Assembly: GCA_027483445.1 (NCBI GenBank)
Contig: JAIXUS010000045.1
Coordinates: 175,270-239,269 of the forward strand
DNA length: 64,000 nucleotides
From: Bacteroidota bacterium
GTDB taxonomy: Bacteria; Bacteroidota; Bacteroidia; M30B66
Direction of reading: 5' to 3'
Both the position numbers and the translations under genes were made by a program. Below, in pieces: positions 33,316 through 40,684 of the stretch (its first letter is position 1; every line of letters begins with the position of its first letter). The notes beneath the pieces were generated by a model. That model saw only the letters and a program-made list of their open reading frames with translations, searched no databases and was not told where the DNA came from.

Positions 33316-34740
33316 ATGAAGCCAAACCTGCAGATTGAACATCGCCCGATCGATGCGCTGCTGCCGTACGCGCGCAATCCGCGCACGCATTCCCCAGCCC
33401 AGATTGCCAAGATCTCGGCCAGCATCGTGGAGTTCGGCTGGACGCAACCCATCCTGGTCGATGGCGACAACGGCATCATCGCTGGCCACGGTCGCCTGGC
33501 AGCGGCCCGCAAGCTGGAGTTGCCTGAGGTCCCGGTCATTGAGCTGGGACACCTCACCCCGGCGCAAAAGCGCGCCTACGTGATCGCCGATAACCGCCTG
33601 GCGCTGGATGCGGGCTGGGACGACGAGTTGCTGGCGCTTGAACTGGCCGAGTTATCCGAGGCCGGATACGACCTGTTGCTTACCGGATTCGACGATGATG
33701 AGCTGGCCAGGATGCTGGCCGACTTGGGTGATGGTGAAGGCAGTGAGTCTGGAGATGAGTTGGATGCCGATGAAGAAAGCGACGTTCCCGAACCACCCAA
33801 GCAGCCGATCTCCCGTCCAGGCGACGTCTGGCAACTGGGCCCGCACCGCCTGATCTGCGGCGACGCCAGCGATCCATCCGTGGTCGCCACCCTGATGCAG
33901 GGCGAGCAGGCCAGCCTGTGTTTCACCTCGCCACCCTATGGCAACCAGCGCGACTACACCTCTGGCGGCATTGCCGACTGGGATGGCCTGATGCGAGGCG
34001 TGTTTGCGCGAGTGCCCATGGCCGCCGATGGTCAGGTGCTGGTCAATCTCGGCCTGATCCACCGGGACAACGAGTTCGTCCCGTATTGGGACCAGTGGCT
34101 GGAGTGGATGCGGACACAAGGCTGGCGGCGCTTTGCCTGGTATGTCTGGGATCAGGGACCGGGCATGCCCGGTGACTGGCAAGGACGTCTGGCGCCCAGC
34201 TTTGAATTCATCTTCCACTTCAACCGGCAGACACGCAAACCCAACAAGACCGTGCCCTGCAAGTTTGCCGGCCAGGAGACCCACCTGCGCGCCGACGGAT
34301 CCTCGACCGCCATGCGTGGCAAGGATGGTCAGGTCAATGGCTGGACCGCTGCGGGTCAGCCCACGCAGGACCACCGCATCCCCGACTCGGTCATCCGGGT
34401 CATGCGCCACAAGGGAAAGATCGGCAAGGACATCGATCACCCGGCCGTCTTTCCGGTGACGCTGCCGGTGCAGGTCATTGAGGCGTACACCAATGAAGGC
34501 GGGATCGTGTTTGAGCCCTTTGGCGGCAGCGGCACCACGCTGATGGCCGCCCAGCGGACAGGGCGTATTGGCCGCGCGGTGGAGATCGCGCCCGAATACG
34601 TCGACGTGGCGCTGCTCCGTTTCCAACAGAACTTCCCTGGCGTGCCGGTCACCTTGGCCGCCACCGCAGAACCCTTTGAGGTTGTTGCTCAACAACGCAA
34701 AGCCGAGCATCGACAAGAGAGCGAACATGCAACTGTCTGA
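33316..34740 (+). CDS. ParB-domain DNA methyltransferase, TSPPY type (A, first copy)
   Basis: A 474-aa fusion. The N-terminal ParB/sulfiredoxin-like domain (about residues 5-110) has GIIAGHGRLAAARKL. An acidic linker follows, then a class beta methyltransferase with TSPPYG (motif IV, about residue 202) and FEPFGGSGTTL (motif I, about 400). The SPPY signature fits N4-cytosine or N6-adenine methylation. Phages use such enzymes to hide their DNA from host restriction; no cognate endonuclease is nearby. No direct homologue exists in element B, which keeps only one DPPY enzyme. Confidence 0.9.
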   Translation: MKPNLQIEHRPIDALLPYARNPRTHSPAQIAKISASIVEFGWTQPILVDGDNGIIAGHGRLAAARKLELPEVPVIELGHLTPAQKRAYVIADNRLALDAGWDDELLALELAELSEAGYDLLLTGFDDDELARMLADLGDGEGSESGDELDADEESDVPEPPKQPISRPGDVWQLGPHRLICGDASDPSVVATLMQGEQASLCFTSPPYGNQRDYTSGGIADWDGLMRGVFARVPMAADGQVLVNLGLIHRDNEFVPYWDQWLEWMRTQGWRRFAWYVWDQGPGMPGDWQGRLAPSFEFIFHFNRQTRKPNKTVPCKFAGQETHLRADGSSTAMRGKDGQVNGWTAAGQPTQDHRIPDSVIRVMRHKGKIGKDIDHPAVFPVTLPVQVIEAYTNEGGIVFEPFGGSGTTLMAAQRTGRIGRAVEIAPEYVDVALLRFQQNFPGVPVTLAATAEPFEVVAQQRKAEHRQESEHATV

Positions 34741-35176
34741 ACATTTCGAACTGGCCGAGTTTCTGGTTTCAGAAACGGCGGCTCGCCGTGGCATTGCCAA
34801 CGAGCCCACACTCGAGGTCATCGAGAACCTGCGTCGGCTGTGTCAATCGGTACTGCAGCCGCTGCGCGTTCACCTCAAGCGCCCGGTGGTGATCACCTCC
34901 GGCTACCGCTCACCAGTGCTGAACCGCGCCATTGGGGGCAGTCCGACCAGCCACCACATGCAAGGGCGTGCGGCGGACCTCATCGTGCCAGGCATGACGC
35001 CGTTGCTCGTATGCCAGGCCGCCCACCAGTTGAAGCTGCCTTGCGTGCAGATCATTCACGAGTTCGGACGTTGGACCCACCTAGCAGTGGCGATCTCGAA
35101 TGAGCGCACCCAGCTGCTCACGGCCAAGCTGAACCAGGGCAAGACCGTCTATGAAACGGGGTTGGTCCATGTCTGA
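34727..35176 (+). CDS. Peptidase M15 family (D-Ala-D-Ala carboxypeptidase-like), possible endolysin
   Basis: A 149-aa protein with ITSGYRSPVLNRAIGG, SHHMQGRAADL and RWTHLAVA, the zinc ligands and fold of Peptidase_M15_3. Small proteins of this kind act as phage peptidoglycan endopeptidases. It overlaps the upstream methyltransferase by 14 bp and the downstream one by 8 bp. There is no signal peptide and no recognised holin. It is the only lysis-type gene in either element. Confidence 0.83.
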   Translation: MQLSEHFELAEFLVSETAARRGIANEPTLEVIENLRRLCQSVLQPLRVHLKRPVVITSGYRSPVLNRAIGGSPTSHHMQGRAADLIVPGMTPLLVCQAAHQLKLPCVQIIHEFGRWTHLAVAISNERTQLLTAKLNQGKTVYETGLVHV

Positions 35177-36461
35177 ACCCTGGCTCTCTACCCATATTGA
35201 GCGCTGGCCTACCGACAAACTCGTGCCTTACGCCCGCAACGCCCGCATCCATTCCGAGGAGCAGGTGGCGCAGATCGCGGCCTCCATCGTCGAGTTCGGT
35301 TTCACCAATCCGATCCTGGCAGGGTCTGATGGCGTGATCGTCGCCGGTCACGGACGACTGGCTGCCGCGCAAAAGCTCGGTCTGGATACCGTGCCCGTCG
35401 TGGTTTTGGATCATCTGACGCCCACCCAGCGCCGAGCGCTCATCATTGCGGACAACCGCATTGCAGAAAACGCCGGATGGGACGACGCCATGCTGCGCAT
35501 CGAACTGCAGTCGCTGCAGGAAGATGGATTCAATCTCGACATCACCGGCTTCGATGCCGACGCTTTGGCCGAAATCATGGCAGGCGAGGAGACCACGGTC
35601 GATGGCCAGACGGACGACGATGCTGTTCCCGAGGTGTTGGCCACCCCGATCTCCCGCCCCGGTGATGTGTGGGAGATGGGCAAGCACCGACTGGTGTGTG
35701 GCGATGCCACCGACCCTAGGAGCTACGAGCTTCTGATGGCCGATACCCAGGCCGACATGGTGTTCACCGATCCACCGTACAACGTGGACTACGCCAACAG
35801 TGCCAAGGACAAGATGCGCGGCAAGGACCGTCCGATTCTGAACGACAACCTGGGCGATGGCTTCTACGACTTCCTGCTGGCGGCATTGACGCCGATGCTG
35901 GAGCACTGCGTCGGGGCGACCTACATCGCCATGTCGTCCAGCGAACTGGACACGCTGCAGCAGGCCTTCCGTGCCGCTGGCGGCAAGTGGTCCACCTTCA
36001 TCATCTGGGCCAAGAACACTTTCACGCTCGGCCGTGCCGACTACCAGCGTCAGTACGAGCCCATCCTGTACGGCTGGCCTGAAGGAGGGAGCCGCCACTG
36101 GTGCGGTGACCGCGACCAGGGTGATGTCTGGAACATCAAGAAGCCGCAGAAGAACGACTTGCACCCGACCATGAAGCCGGTGGAACTGGTCGAGCGGGCA
36201 ATCCGCAATTCCAGCCGCCCCGGTGACATCGTCTTGGATCCCTTCGGTGGATCCGGCACCACCCTCATCGCAGCAGAAAAAACCGGCCGCATTGGCTGGC
36301 TGATCGAACTCGATCCCAAGTACGTCGATGTGATCGTGCGTCGCTGGCAGGACTGGAGTGGGCAGGAAGCTCACCGGGAAGCCGATGTGGTCAAATTCAA
36401 TGATTTGGCGGCAACGGCAAGCGTGCTGATATCAGCAGATCCAGAGGAGGCCGACGCATGA
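35169..36461 (+). CDS. ParB-domain DNA methyltransferase, DPPY type (A, second copy)
   Basis: A 430-aa fusion of a ParB-like domain (VIVAGHGRLAAAQKL) with a class beta N6-adenine/N4-cytosine methyltransferase: TDPPYNVDY (motif IV, near 200), LHPTMKPVELVERAI and LDPFGGSGTTL (motif I, near 360). It is a close relative of the single enzyme in element B (37938-39203), sharing long stretches such as RADYQRQYEPILYGW. The ATG at 35169 overlaps the M15 gene. Confidence 0.9.
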   Translation: MSEPWLSTHIERWPTDKLVPYARNARIHSEEQVAQIAASIVEFGFTNPILAGSDGVIVAGHGRLAAAQKLGLDTVPVVVLDHLTPTQRRALIIADNRIAENAGWDDAMLRIELQSLQEDGFNLDITGFDADALAEIMAGEETTVDGQTDDDAVPEVLATPISRPGDVWEMGKHRLVCGDATDPRSYELLMADTQADMVFTDPPYNVDYANSAKDKMRGKDRPILNDNLGDGFYDFLLAALTPMLEHCVGATYIAMSSSELDTLQQAFRAAGGKWSTFIIWAKNTFTLGRADYQRQYEPILYGWPEGGSRHWCGDRDQGDVWNIKKPQKNDLHPTMKPVELVERAIRNSSRPGDIVLDPFGGSGTTLIAAEKTGRIGWLIELDPKYVDVIVRRWQDWSGQEAHREADVVKFNDLAATASVLISADPEEADA

Positions 36462-36706
36462 AGCAGTCGCGCCTGATGTCCCTCGTGGAGTCGCTGGCCA
36501 ATGTGCTGGTGGGTTATGTCGTGGCGGTGGCCACGCAGATGGCGGTGTTCCCGCTGTTCGGCCTGGCCGTTACCGTCACCGAAAACCTGCTGATCGGCTT
36601 GATCTTCACGGCCGTCTCGATCGTGCGCAGCTACGCGCTGCGCCGGGGCTTTGAAGCCCTGCGGGTGCGTCAGTCGGCCAGGGCCTCTTCGACGATCTCG
36701 CAGTGA
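36458..36706 (+). CDS. DUF7220 small membrane protein
   Basis: An 82-aa protein with two hydrophobic helices (VLVGYVVAVATQMAVFPLFGL; TENLLIGLIFTAVSIV) and the R.YALRR.FEALR tail typical of DUF7220 phage proteins. In phages it precedes the packaging genes; here no terminase follows and a convergent gene overlaps its last 37 bp. Confidence 0.8.
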   Translation: MKQSRLMSLVESLANVLVGYVVAVATQMAVFPLFGLAVTVTENLLIGLIFTAVSIVRSYALRRGFEALRVRQSARASSTISQ

Positions 36707-37035
36707 ATCACAAGGCCCGTCAGGTAGGGCAGCCCCTTGGGAATCCCGTGCTGCTTGCTGGTCAGGCGGCCGATGGTCCAGCCCATCCAGCGTTGGGTGG
36801 CGGCGTGGATCGCATCAGGCAGGTCCGATCCGGCGTGGAGGTCGTTCAACACATCGTCGGCAAAGTGGCGACCGTGGCGGCTGTCCAGGAAGGCGCGCAC
36901 CGATTCAAGGGGCTGGTCAGTGGCGTCCGAGATCGCCGTCATCGCGATCGGCCATGCTGCTGCGGCTTGATCATTCATCGTGCCCCAAAAGCCCCAGGCT
37001 TCGTTCTGGGTTGCAGGGATGTGGGTGGTGGTCAT
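36670..37035 (-). CDS. Inner-end conserved protein (element A copy)
   Basis: A 121-aa protein of unknown function with NEAWGFWGTMNDQAAAAWPIAM, QPLESVRAFLDSRHGRHFAD, and KGLPYLTGLVIHCE. It is paralogous to 37576-37953 at the inner end of element B. It converges on the element's main operon, overlapping DUF7220. GGAG lies 5 nt before the chosen ATG; an ATG 12 bp upstream is an alternative. Confidence 0.75.
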   Translation of the reverse strand: MTTTHIPATQNEAWGFWGTMNDQAAAAWPIAMTAISDATDQPLESVRAFLDSRHGRHFADDVLNDLHAGSDLPDAIHAATQRWMGWTIGRLTSKQHGIPKGLPYLTGLVIHCEIVEEALAD

Positions 37036-37054
37036 CGTCGGCTCCATGTCTGTG

Positions 37055-37105
37055 TTGGCGATGACTCCATTGACGCGCTCCAGGGTTCAGAAGCCAAGGC
37101 TTTCT
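37055..37105 (-). repeat. Upstream direct repeat, copy 1
   Basis: TTGGCGATGACTCCATTGAC, then CGCT, then GAAGCCAAGGCTTTC with an AAGCC-AA-GGCTT dyad. A second copy lies at 37413-37463. Each copy lies just upstream of a minus-strand gene, so they look like shared promoter or operator elements. Confidence 0.65.
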
Positions 37106-37127
37106 CGATCATTTTTCGAGAGCGTGA

Positions 37128-37391
37128 TCATTTCGTGACGCTTGCCAGTTCGGCCTGAGCGTTGGCGATCAGGTCCAGGCGCAGGTTGGGCGTGATGTTG
37201 CAGGCCAGAGCGTTGAGCGCCCAGTTCATTACTTGCGATTTGTCGTGCGGCGTATCGGCCGTGTCGAGTCGCTCGATGTAATGGTCCAACTCGCGCAGGC
37301 TGCGCTCCAGGGTGGAACGGGCGGTGAGCAAGGCGTCTTTAGCCTTTTGCTCGGTCATCTGGCGCATCAGGGTGTCGAGGTCGAGGGTCAT
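37128..37391 (-). CDS. Hypothetical 87-aa helical protein
   Basis: A helical, probably coiled-coil protein (MTLDLDTLMRQMTEQKAKDAL, TLERSLRELDHYIERLD) of unknown function, preceded by GGAG. It shares its upstream repeat with the conserved 121-aa gene downstream, suggesting joint control. Confidence 0.65.
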   Translation of the reverse strand: MTLDLDTLMRQMTEQKAKDALLTARSTLERSLRELDHYIERLDTADTPHDKSQVMNWALNALACNITPNLRLDLIANAQAELASVTK

Positions 37392-37412
37392 GGTGGGGCT
37401 CCGTTCAATCGT

Positions 37413-37463
37413 TTGGCAATGACCCCATTGACGCGCTGCTGCGATGCAAAGCCAAGGCTTTGA
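37413..37463 (-). repeat. Upstream direct repeat, copy 2
   Basis: Second copy of the element at 37055-37105 (TTGGCAATGACCCCATTGAC, CGCT, AAAGCCAAGGCTTT dyad), about three-quarters identical over 51 bp and immediately upstream of the 87-aa gene. Confidence 0.65.
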
Positions 37464-37510
37464 TTGCAGAAGATGGACAGCGTGGCGGCACAGCCACTAG
37501 CCCACACGCC

Positions 37511-37558
37511 CAACGTAGCGGGCGTTATGTTGACGTCAACATAACGCCCGCTACGTTG
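37511..37558. repeat. Perfect 48-bp palindrome between elements A and B
   Basis: Two 24-bp arms, centred between 37534 and 37535 (TTGAC/GTCAA at the centre), are exact reverse complements with no spacer. It has no T-tract and lies 17 bp before the ATG at 37576. It sits in the only region separating the two inverted elements. Confidence 0.95.
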
Positions 37559-37575
37559 CTCGATTGGGATGATCT

Positions 37576-37953
37576 ATGCAAACGTCACAAGCACAAGACC
37601 TGGTCAAAATCCCTGCCTCCGAAAACGAGTCGTGGGGCTTTTGGGGAACGATGGGCGGCTACGCCAGCATTGCCTGGCCCATTGCCATGACCCATATTGC
37701 CAAGACCACCAGCCAGCCGCTTGAGTCGGTCCGTGCATTCCTGGACAGCAGTCATGGTCGTCACTTTGCAGATACGGTTCAAGACGCTCTTTTGCGCAGC
37801 CCTGACATGCACCAGGCCGTCGCACAGGCCAGCCAAAAATGGATGAGCTGGACGATAGGGAGCACGATCCAACGCAACTACGGAATCCCCAAGGGGCTGC
37901 CATACCTGACCGGGTTTGTGATTCAGAGCGCAGTGGATCAAGACTGCGGCTGA
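37576..37953 (+). CDS. Inner-end conserved protein (element B copy)
   Basis: A 125-aa paralogue of the protein at 36670-37035: ENESWGFWGTMGGYASIAWPIAMTH, QPLESVRAFLDSSHGRHFAD, KGLPYLTGFVIQS. As in element A it converges on its element's main operon, here overlapping the methyltransferase 3' end by 16 bp. Conservation in both elements marks it as an element gene of unknown function. Confidence 0.78.
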   Translation: MQTSQAQDLVKIPASENESWGFWGTMGGYASIAWPIAMTHIAKTTSQPLESVRAFLDSSHGRHFADTVQDALLRSPDMHQAVAQASQKWMSWTIGSTIQRNYGIPKGLPYLTGFVIQSAVDQDCG

Positions 37954-39203
37954 TCCAGCGCCTCATGCTCACGGGCCTGCAGCTCTTGTTCCGGCTCTGA
38001 GTCACCGGCCTCTCGAACGGCTTTCTTGCCGGTGTATTCCTCCCAGCGTTTGACGATCACGTCTACGAACTTGGGATCGAGTTCAATCAAACGAGCTTGA
38101 CGCCCTGTCTTTTCGCATGCGATCAAAGTGGTTCCCGATCCACCAAACAGGTCCAACACCACATCCCGACTTTTCGAAGAATTGCGAATCGCTCGTTCCA
38201 CCAGCTCAACCGGCTTCATGGTCGGATGCAAATCGTTGACGCGAGGCTTGTTGTAAAACCAGACGTCTGCCTGATCGCGATCGCCACACCAAAAGTGATC
38301 GGTTCCCTGCTTCCAGCCATACAAGATCGGTTCGTACTGGCGCTGGTAGTCAGCCCGACCCAACGTGAAAGTGTTCTTTGCCCAGATCACGAAAGTCGAC
38401 CACTTGCCACCGGCATCCAACCAGGCCTTTTGCAAGGTATGCAGCTCAGATGAACTCATGCAAACGTAGCAAGCGCCCTTAGTAACAACCAGGAGGTTCA
38501 CGCACGCGTCGTACAGGAACTGGTAAAACCCGTCGCCCAACGCATCGTTGAGGATGCGGCGGTCTTTGCCGCGCATCTTGTCCTTGGCGTTGTTGCCATA
38601 GTCCACGTTGTAGGGTGGATCAGTAAACGCCATGTCGGCCAGCTGGCCATCCATCAAACGCTCGACATCATTCAGGACGGTCGAGTCACCACAAAGCAAG
38701 CGATGGTTGCCAAGGATCCACAGGTCGCCCGGCTTTGAGACAGGTTCCACTGGGGTTTCCGGGACTGCGTCTTCGTCGGTCAGACCATCGCTTTGTTCAT
38801 CGCCATTGAGAAGCTTGTCGATTTCCTCATCACTGAATCCCATCAGATCCAAGTCGTACTCGGCAGCCTGCAACTCAGCCAACTCCAGCTTCAGGAGTTC
38901 TTCGTCCCAGCCTGCGTTCTCGGCAATTCTGTTGTCGGCCAGGATGTAGGCTTTCTTCTGGGTGGGCGTCAGGTGTGCCAGTTCGATGACGGGCACTTCT
39001 GTGAGCCCCAACTTGCGGGCAGCCATCAATCGGCCATGCCCAGCAATCACTCCGCGCGCACCATCCGACAGGATGGGGTTGGTGAAACCAAACTCGGCAA
39101 TGGATGCTGCGATCTGAGCCACCTGGCCATCGCTGTGTGTGCGGGCGTTGCGCGCATAAGGGATGAGCGCATCCACCGCTATCATTCTGATCTCGGGAGT
39201 CAT
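37938..39203 (-). CDS. ParB-domain DNA methyltransferase, DPPY type (B)
   Basis: A 421-aa fusion: ParB-like domain with GVIAGHGRLMAARKL (about residues 50-65), acidic linker, then TDPPYNVDYGNNAKDKMRG (motif IV) and LDLFGGSGTTL (motif I). It is closely related to the second methyltransferase of element A. The start at MTPEIRM (39203) matches the homologues' N-termini; longer in-frame upstream sequence is non-conserved. Confidence 0.9.
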   Translation of the reverse strand: MTPEIRMIAVDALIPYARNARTHSDGQVAQIAASIAEFGFTNPILSDGARGVIAGHGRLMAARKLGLTEVPVIELAHLTPTQKKAYILADNRIAENAGWDEELLKLELAELQAAEYDLDLMGFSDEEIDKLLNGDEQSDGLTDEDAVPETPVEPVSKPGDLWILGNHRLLCGDSTVLNDVERLMDGQLADMAFTDPPYNVDYGNNAKDKMRGKDRRILNDALGDGFYQFLYDACVNLLVVTKGACYVCMSSSELHTLQKAWLDAGGKWSTFVIWAKNTFTLGRADYQRQYEPILYGWKQGTDHFWCGDRDQADVWFYNKPRVNDLHPTMKPVELVERAIRNSSKSRDVVLDLFGGSGTTLIACEKTGRQARLIELDPKFVDVIVKRWEEYTGKKAVREAGDSEPEQELQAREHEALDQPQS

Positions 39204-39230
39204 AAATTCCTTGGGGGGATTGGGGGAGGT

Positions 39231-39260
39231 GCAAACCCGGTGCGAACTGCAAACCCGGTT
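39231..39260. repeat. Two GCAAACCCGG direct repeats (B)
   Basis: GCAAACCCGG at 39231-39240 and 39249-39258, 18 bp apart, just upstream of the minus-strand methyltransferase start. They hold the same relative position as the GTTACC repeats in element A but have a different sequence. The rest of the 275-bp gap (39204-39479) holds no gene. Confidence 0.6.
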
Positions 39261-39479
39261 TTTCAATCTGTCGCTATCGAAATCTCGGGCCTTTGCCCCC
39301 CGCATAGGGATTTGGCGAGGAAGGACCCAGAAATTTGTGTGGAGGGAGTGGCCTGCACTCCTTTCCACACCATAGCTGAAAATGTACGCTCAATTGGGCT
39401 GAAATGCTGCACAGGGTAAATTCGCGCATTGCCTCATATGCACCCACATTGCCCCCCAACTTGTTCAAATCACGCCAAT

Positions 39480-39884
39480 TTACGCGCATGAGTTGATTGC
39501 ATCGTTGAGCTTGTCGGTGACCAGTTGCATGGCCTTCTTCCAACGTCTGGCTGCAGTGTTTCGATCGCAGGCAAAGCGACGACCGATCTGATGCCACTCG
39601 TATCGCTTGGCCCGCATCCAGACTAGGTGTCGTTGCTCCTCCTCCAACCACTGAACCCAACGCATCGTCTCGAGCATGCGTTCGACCGCCTCAGGGCCGG
39701 GTGGCATGGGGCGATAGACACGCTCAGGGTCCGGGTAGCGATTGGGCACTTGCATGGCAAGGCTCATCCAGGGGCTTGCATATCCCTGGACACGCACGGG
39801 AGGAAGTCGGTAGGACGTGTAAGCGGCATCACTAAAACGTGCTGCCACATCATCAACAGTCCAGATGGTGATCGTCTTAGTCAT
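39480..39884 (-). CDS. DUF6362 protein (B)
   Basis: A 134-aa homologue of 32494-32886: WTVDDVAARFSDAAYTSYRLPPVRVQG, MRWVQWLEEEQRHLVWMRAK and RRFACDRNTAARRW. The start at 39884 (MTKTIT) was chosen from the A alignment and its overlap with the gene upstream; a long in-frame upstream extension is not conserved. Confidence 0.75.
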   Translation of the reverse strand: MTKTITIWTVDDVAARFSDAAYTSYRLPPVRVQGYASPWMSLAMQVPNRYPDPERVYRPMPPGPEAVERMLETMRWVQWLEEEQRHLVWMRAKRYEWHQIGRRFACDRNTAARRWKKAMQLVTDKLNDAINSCA

Positions 39885-40083
39885 GCTTGCCTCCTGCTCC
39901 ATAGAGACGCTCGCCAATGCGCTTGATGAACTCACGCTCGAGGAAGTCAAGTCGCTCGTCTTGATCGGAGATGACCAGGATGTGTTGCTCACGCCAGCCT
40001 GAACGCTTGACAGCATCCAGGTCAGTCACGACAGGCTGCACCTTTCCAAGAGCGCAGCGATAGGGTTGTGCTGGGACTTTCAT
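39877..40083 (-). CDS. Small conserved 68-aa protein (B)
   Basis: Homologue of 32292-32501: MKVPAQPYRCALGKVQP, IKRxGW-type HILVISDQDERLDFLEREFIKRIGERLYG. Lies 1 bp after the RuvC-like stop, as in element A. Confidence 0.75.
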   Translation of the reverse strand: MKVPAQPYRCALGKVQPVVTDLDAVKRSGWREQHILVISDQDERLDFLEREFIKRIGERLYGAGGKHD

Positions 40084-40084
40084 C

Positions 40085-40558
40085 TCACACCTCCTGTGGC
40101 ATCTGGCGATCGTGGGTCAGGTAGGCCAGTGCAATCGCATCCGCTTCGTTGTCGTCTGCAGGGTTGTGGCCACGTGCTTTTGCGCTCGCGATCATCTCCT
40201 CCTTGCCAGCGTTTCCCTTGCCGGTTGCGTGCTTCTTGATCGTTCCGACTGGCACGCCTTCGTAGGGAATTTGATGATGCTCACACCAGGCAGTCAGTTG
40301 ACCCATAAAGCCACCGTAGGCATGTGCGGCATCTACCCCCGCATGTCTACGCACTTCCTCAAACACAACCAGGTCAATGCCTGAGGTGCATTGCTTGACG
40401 TCTGTGAGCCAGCGTTTGAATTTCAGGAACCGCATGCCGCCTCCCTCAAAGCGTTGAGGCTTGAAGGATTGGCTGCCGCTTGTGATCTGACCGTCTGCAT
40501 GCATCAATGCCCAGCCAGTCGTTGTGCCCAGGTCCAGGGCAAGAATCGTCATGTTCAT
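40085..40558 (-). CDS. RuvC-like Holliday junction resolvase (B)
   Basis: A 157-aa homologue of 31817-32290 with MTILALDLGTTTGWAL, VVFEEVRRH, GTIKKHATGKGNA and DDNEADAIAL. The start at 40558 matches the A protein; the alternative 45 bp upstream lies close to the inverted-repeat structure at 40580-40674. Confidence 0.88.
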   Translation of the reverse strand: MNMTILALDLGTTTGWALMHADGQITSGSQSFKPQRFEGGGMRFLKFKRWLTDVKQCTSGIDLVVFEEVRRHAGVDAAHAYGGFMGQLTAWCEHHQIPYEGVPVGTIKKHATGKGNAGKEEMIASAKARGHNPADDNEADAIALAYLTHDRQMPQEV

Positions 40559-40579
40559 TTCGTCTCCAGTTTTTTGCTG

Positions 40580-40674
40580 GGTGACGGGTTTGACACGTTT
40601 CACGGTTAACTCTCTATCGTGTGCGTACGCGCACGCGTGAGGGGTTAATCAGTAAGACTGTCAAATCCGTCACC
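40580..40674. repeat. Long inverted repeat between resolvase and primase (B), candidate replication origin
   Basis: GGTGACGGGTTTGACA (40580-40595) and TGTCAAATCCGTCACC (40659-40674) pair at 15 of 16 positions across a 63-bp spacer. Like the A copy, the spacer has CTCTCTATCG, an alternating GTGCGTACGCGCACGCG stretch and GTTAAC. The arm sequences differ from those of A while complementarity is kept. Confidence 0.8.
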
Positions 40675-40684
40675 ATGGGTTTAT

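Noticed and set aside
37508..37560. Integron attC site around the 48-bp palindrome
   Set aside because: GCCCAAC resembles an attC core, but the palindrome is perfect, lacks extrahelical bases and a proper GTTRRRY core, and no integrase or cassette array is present.
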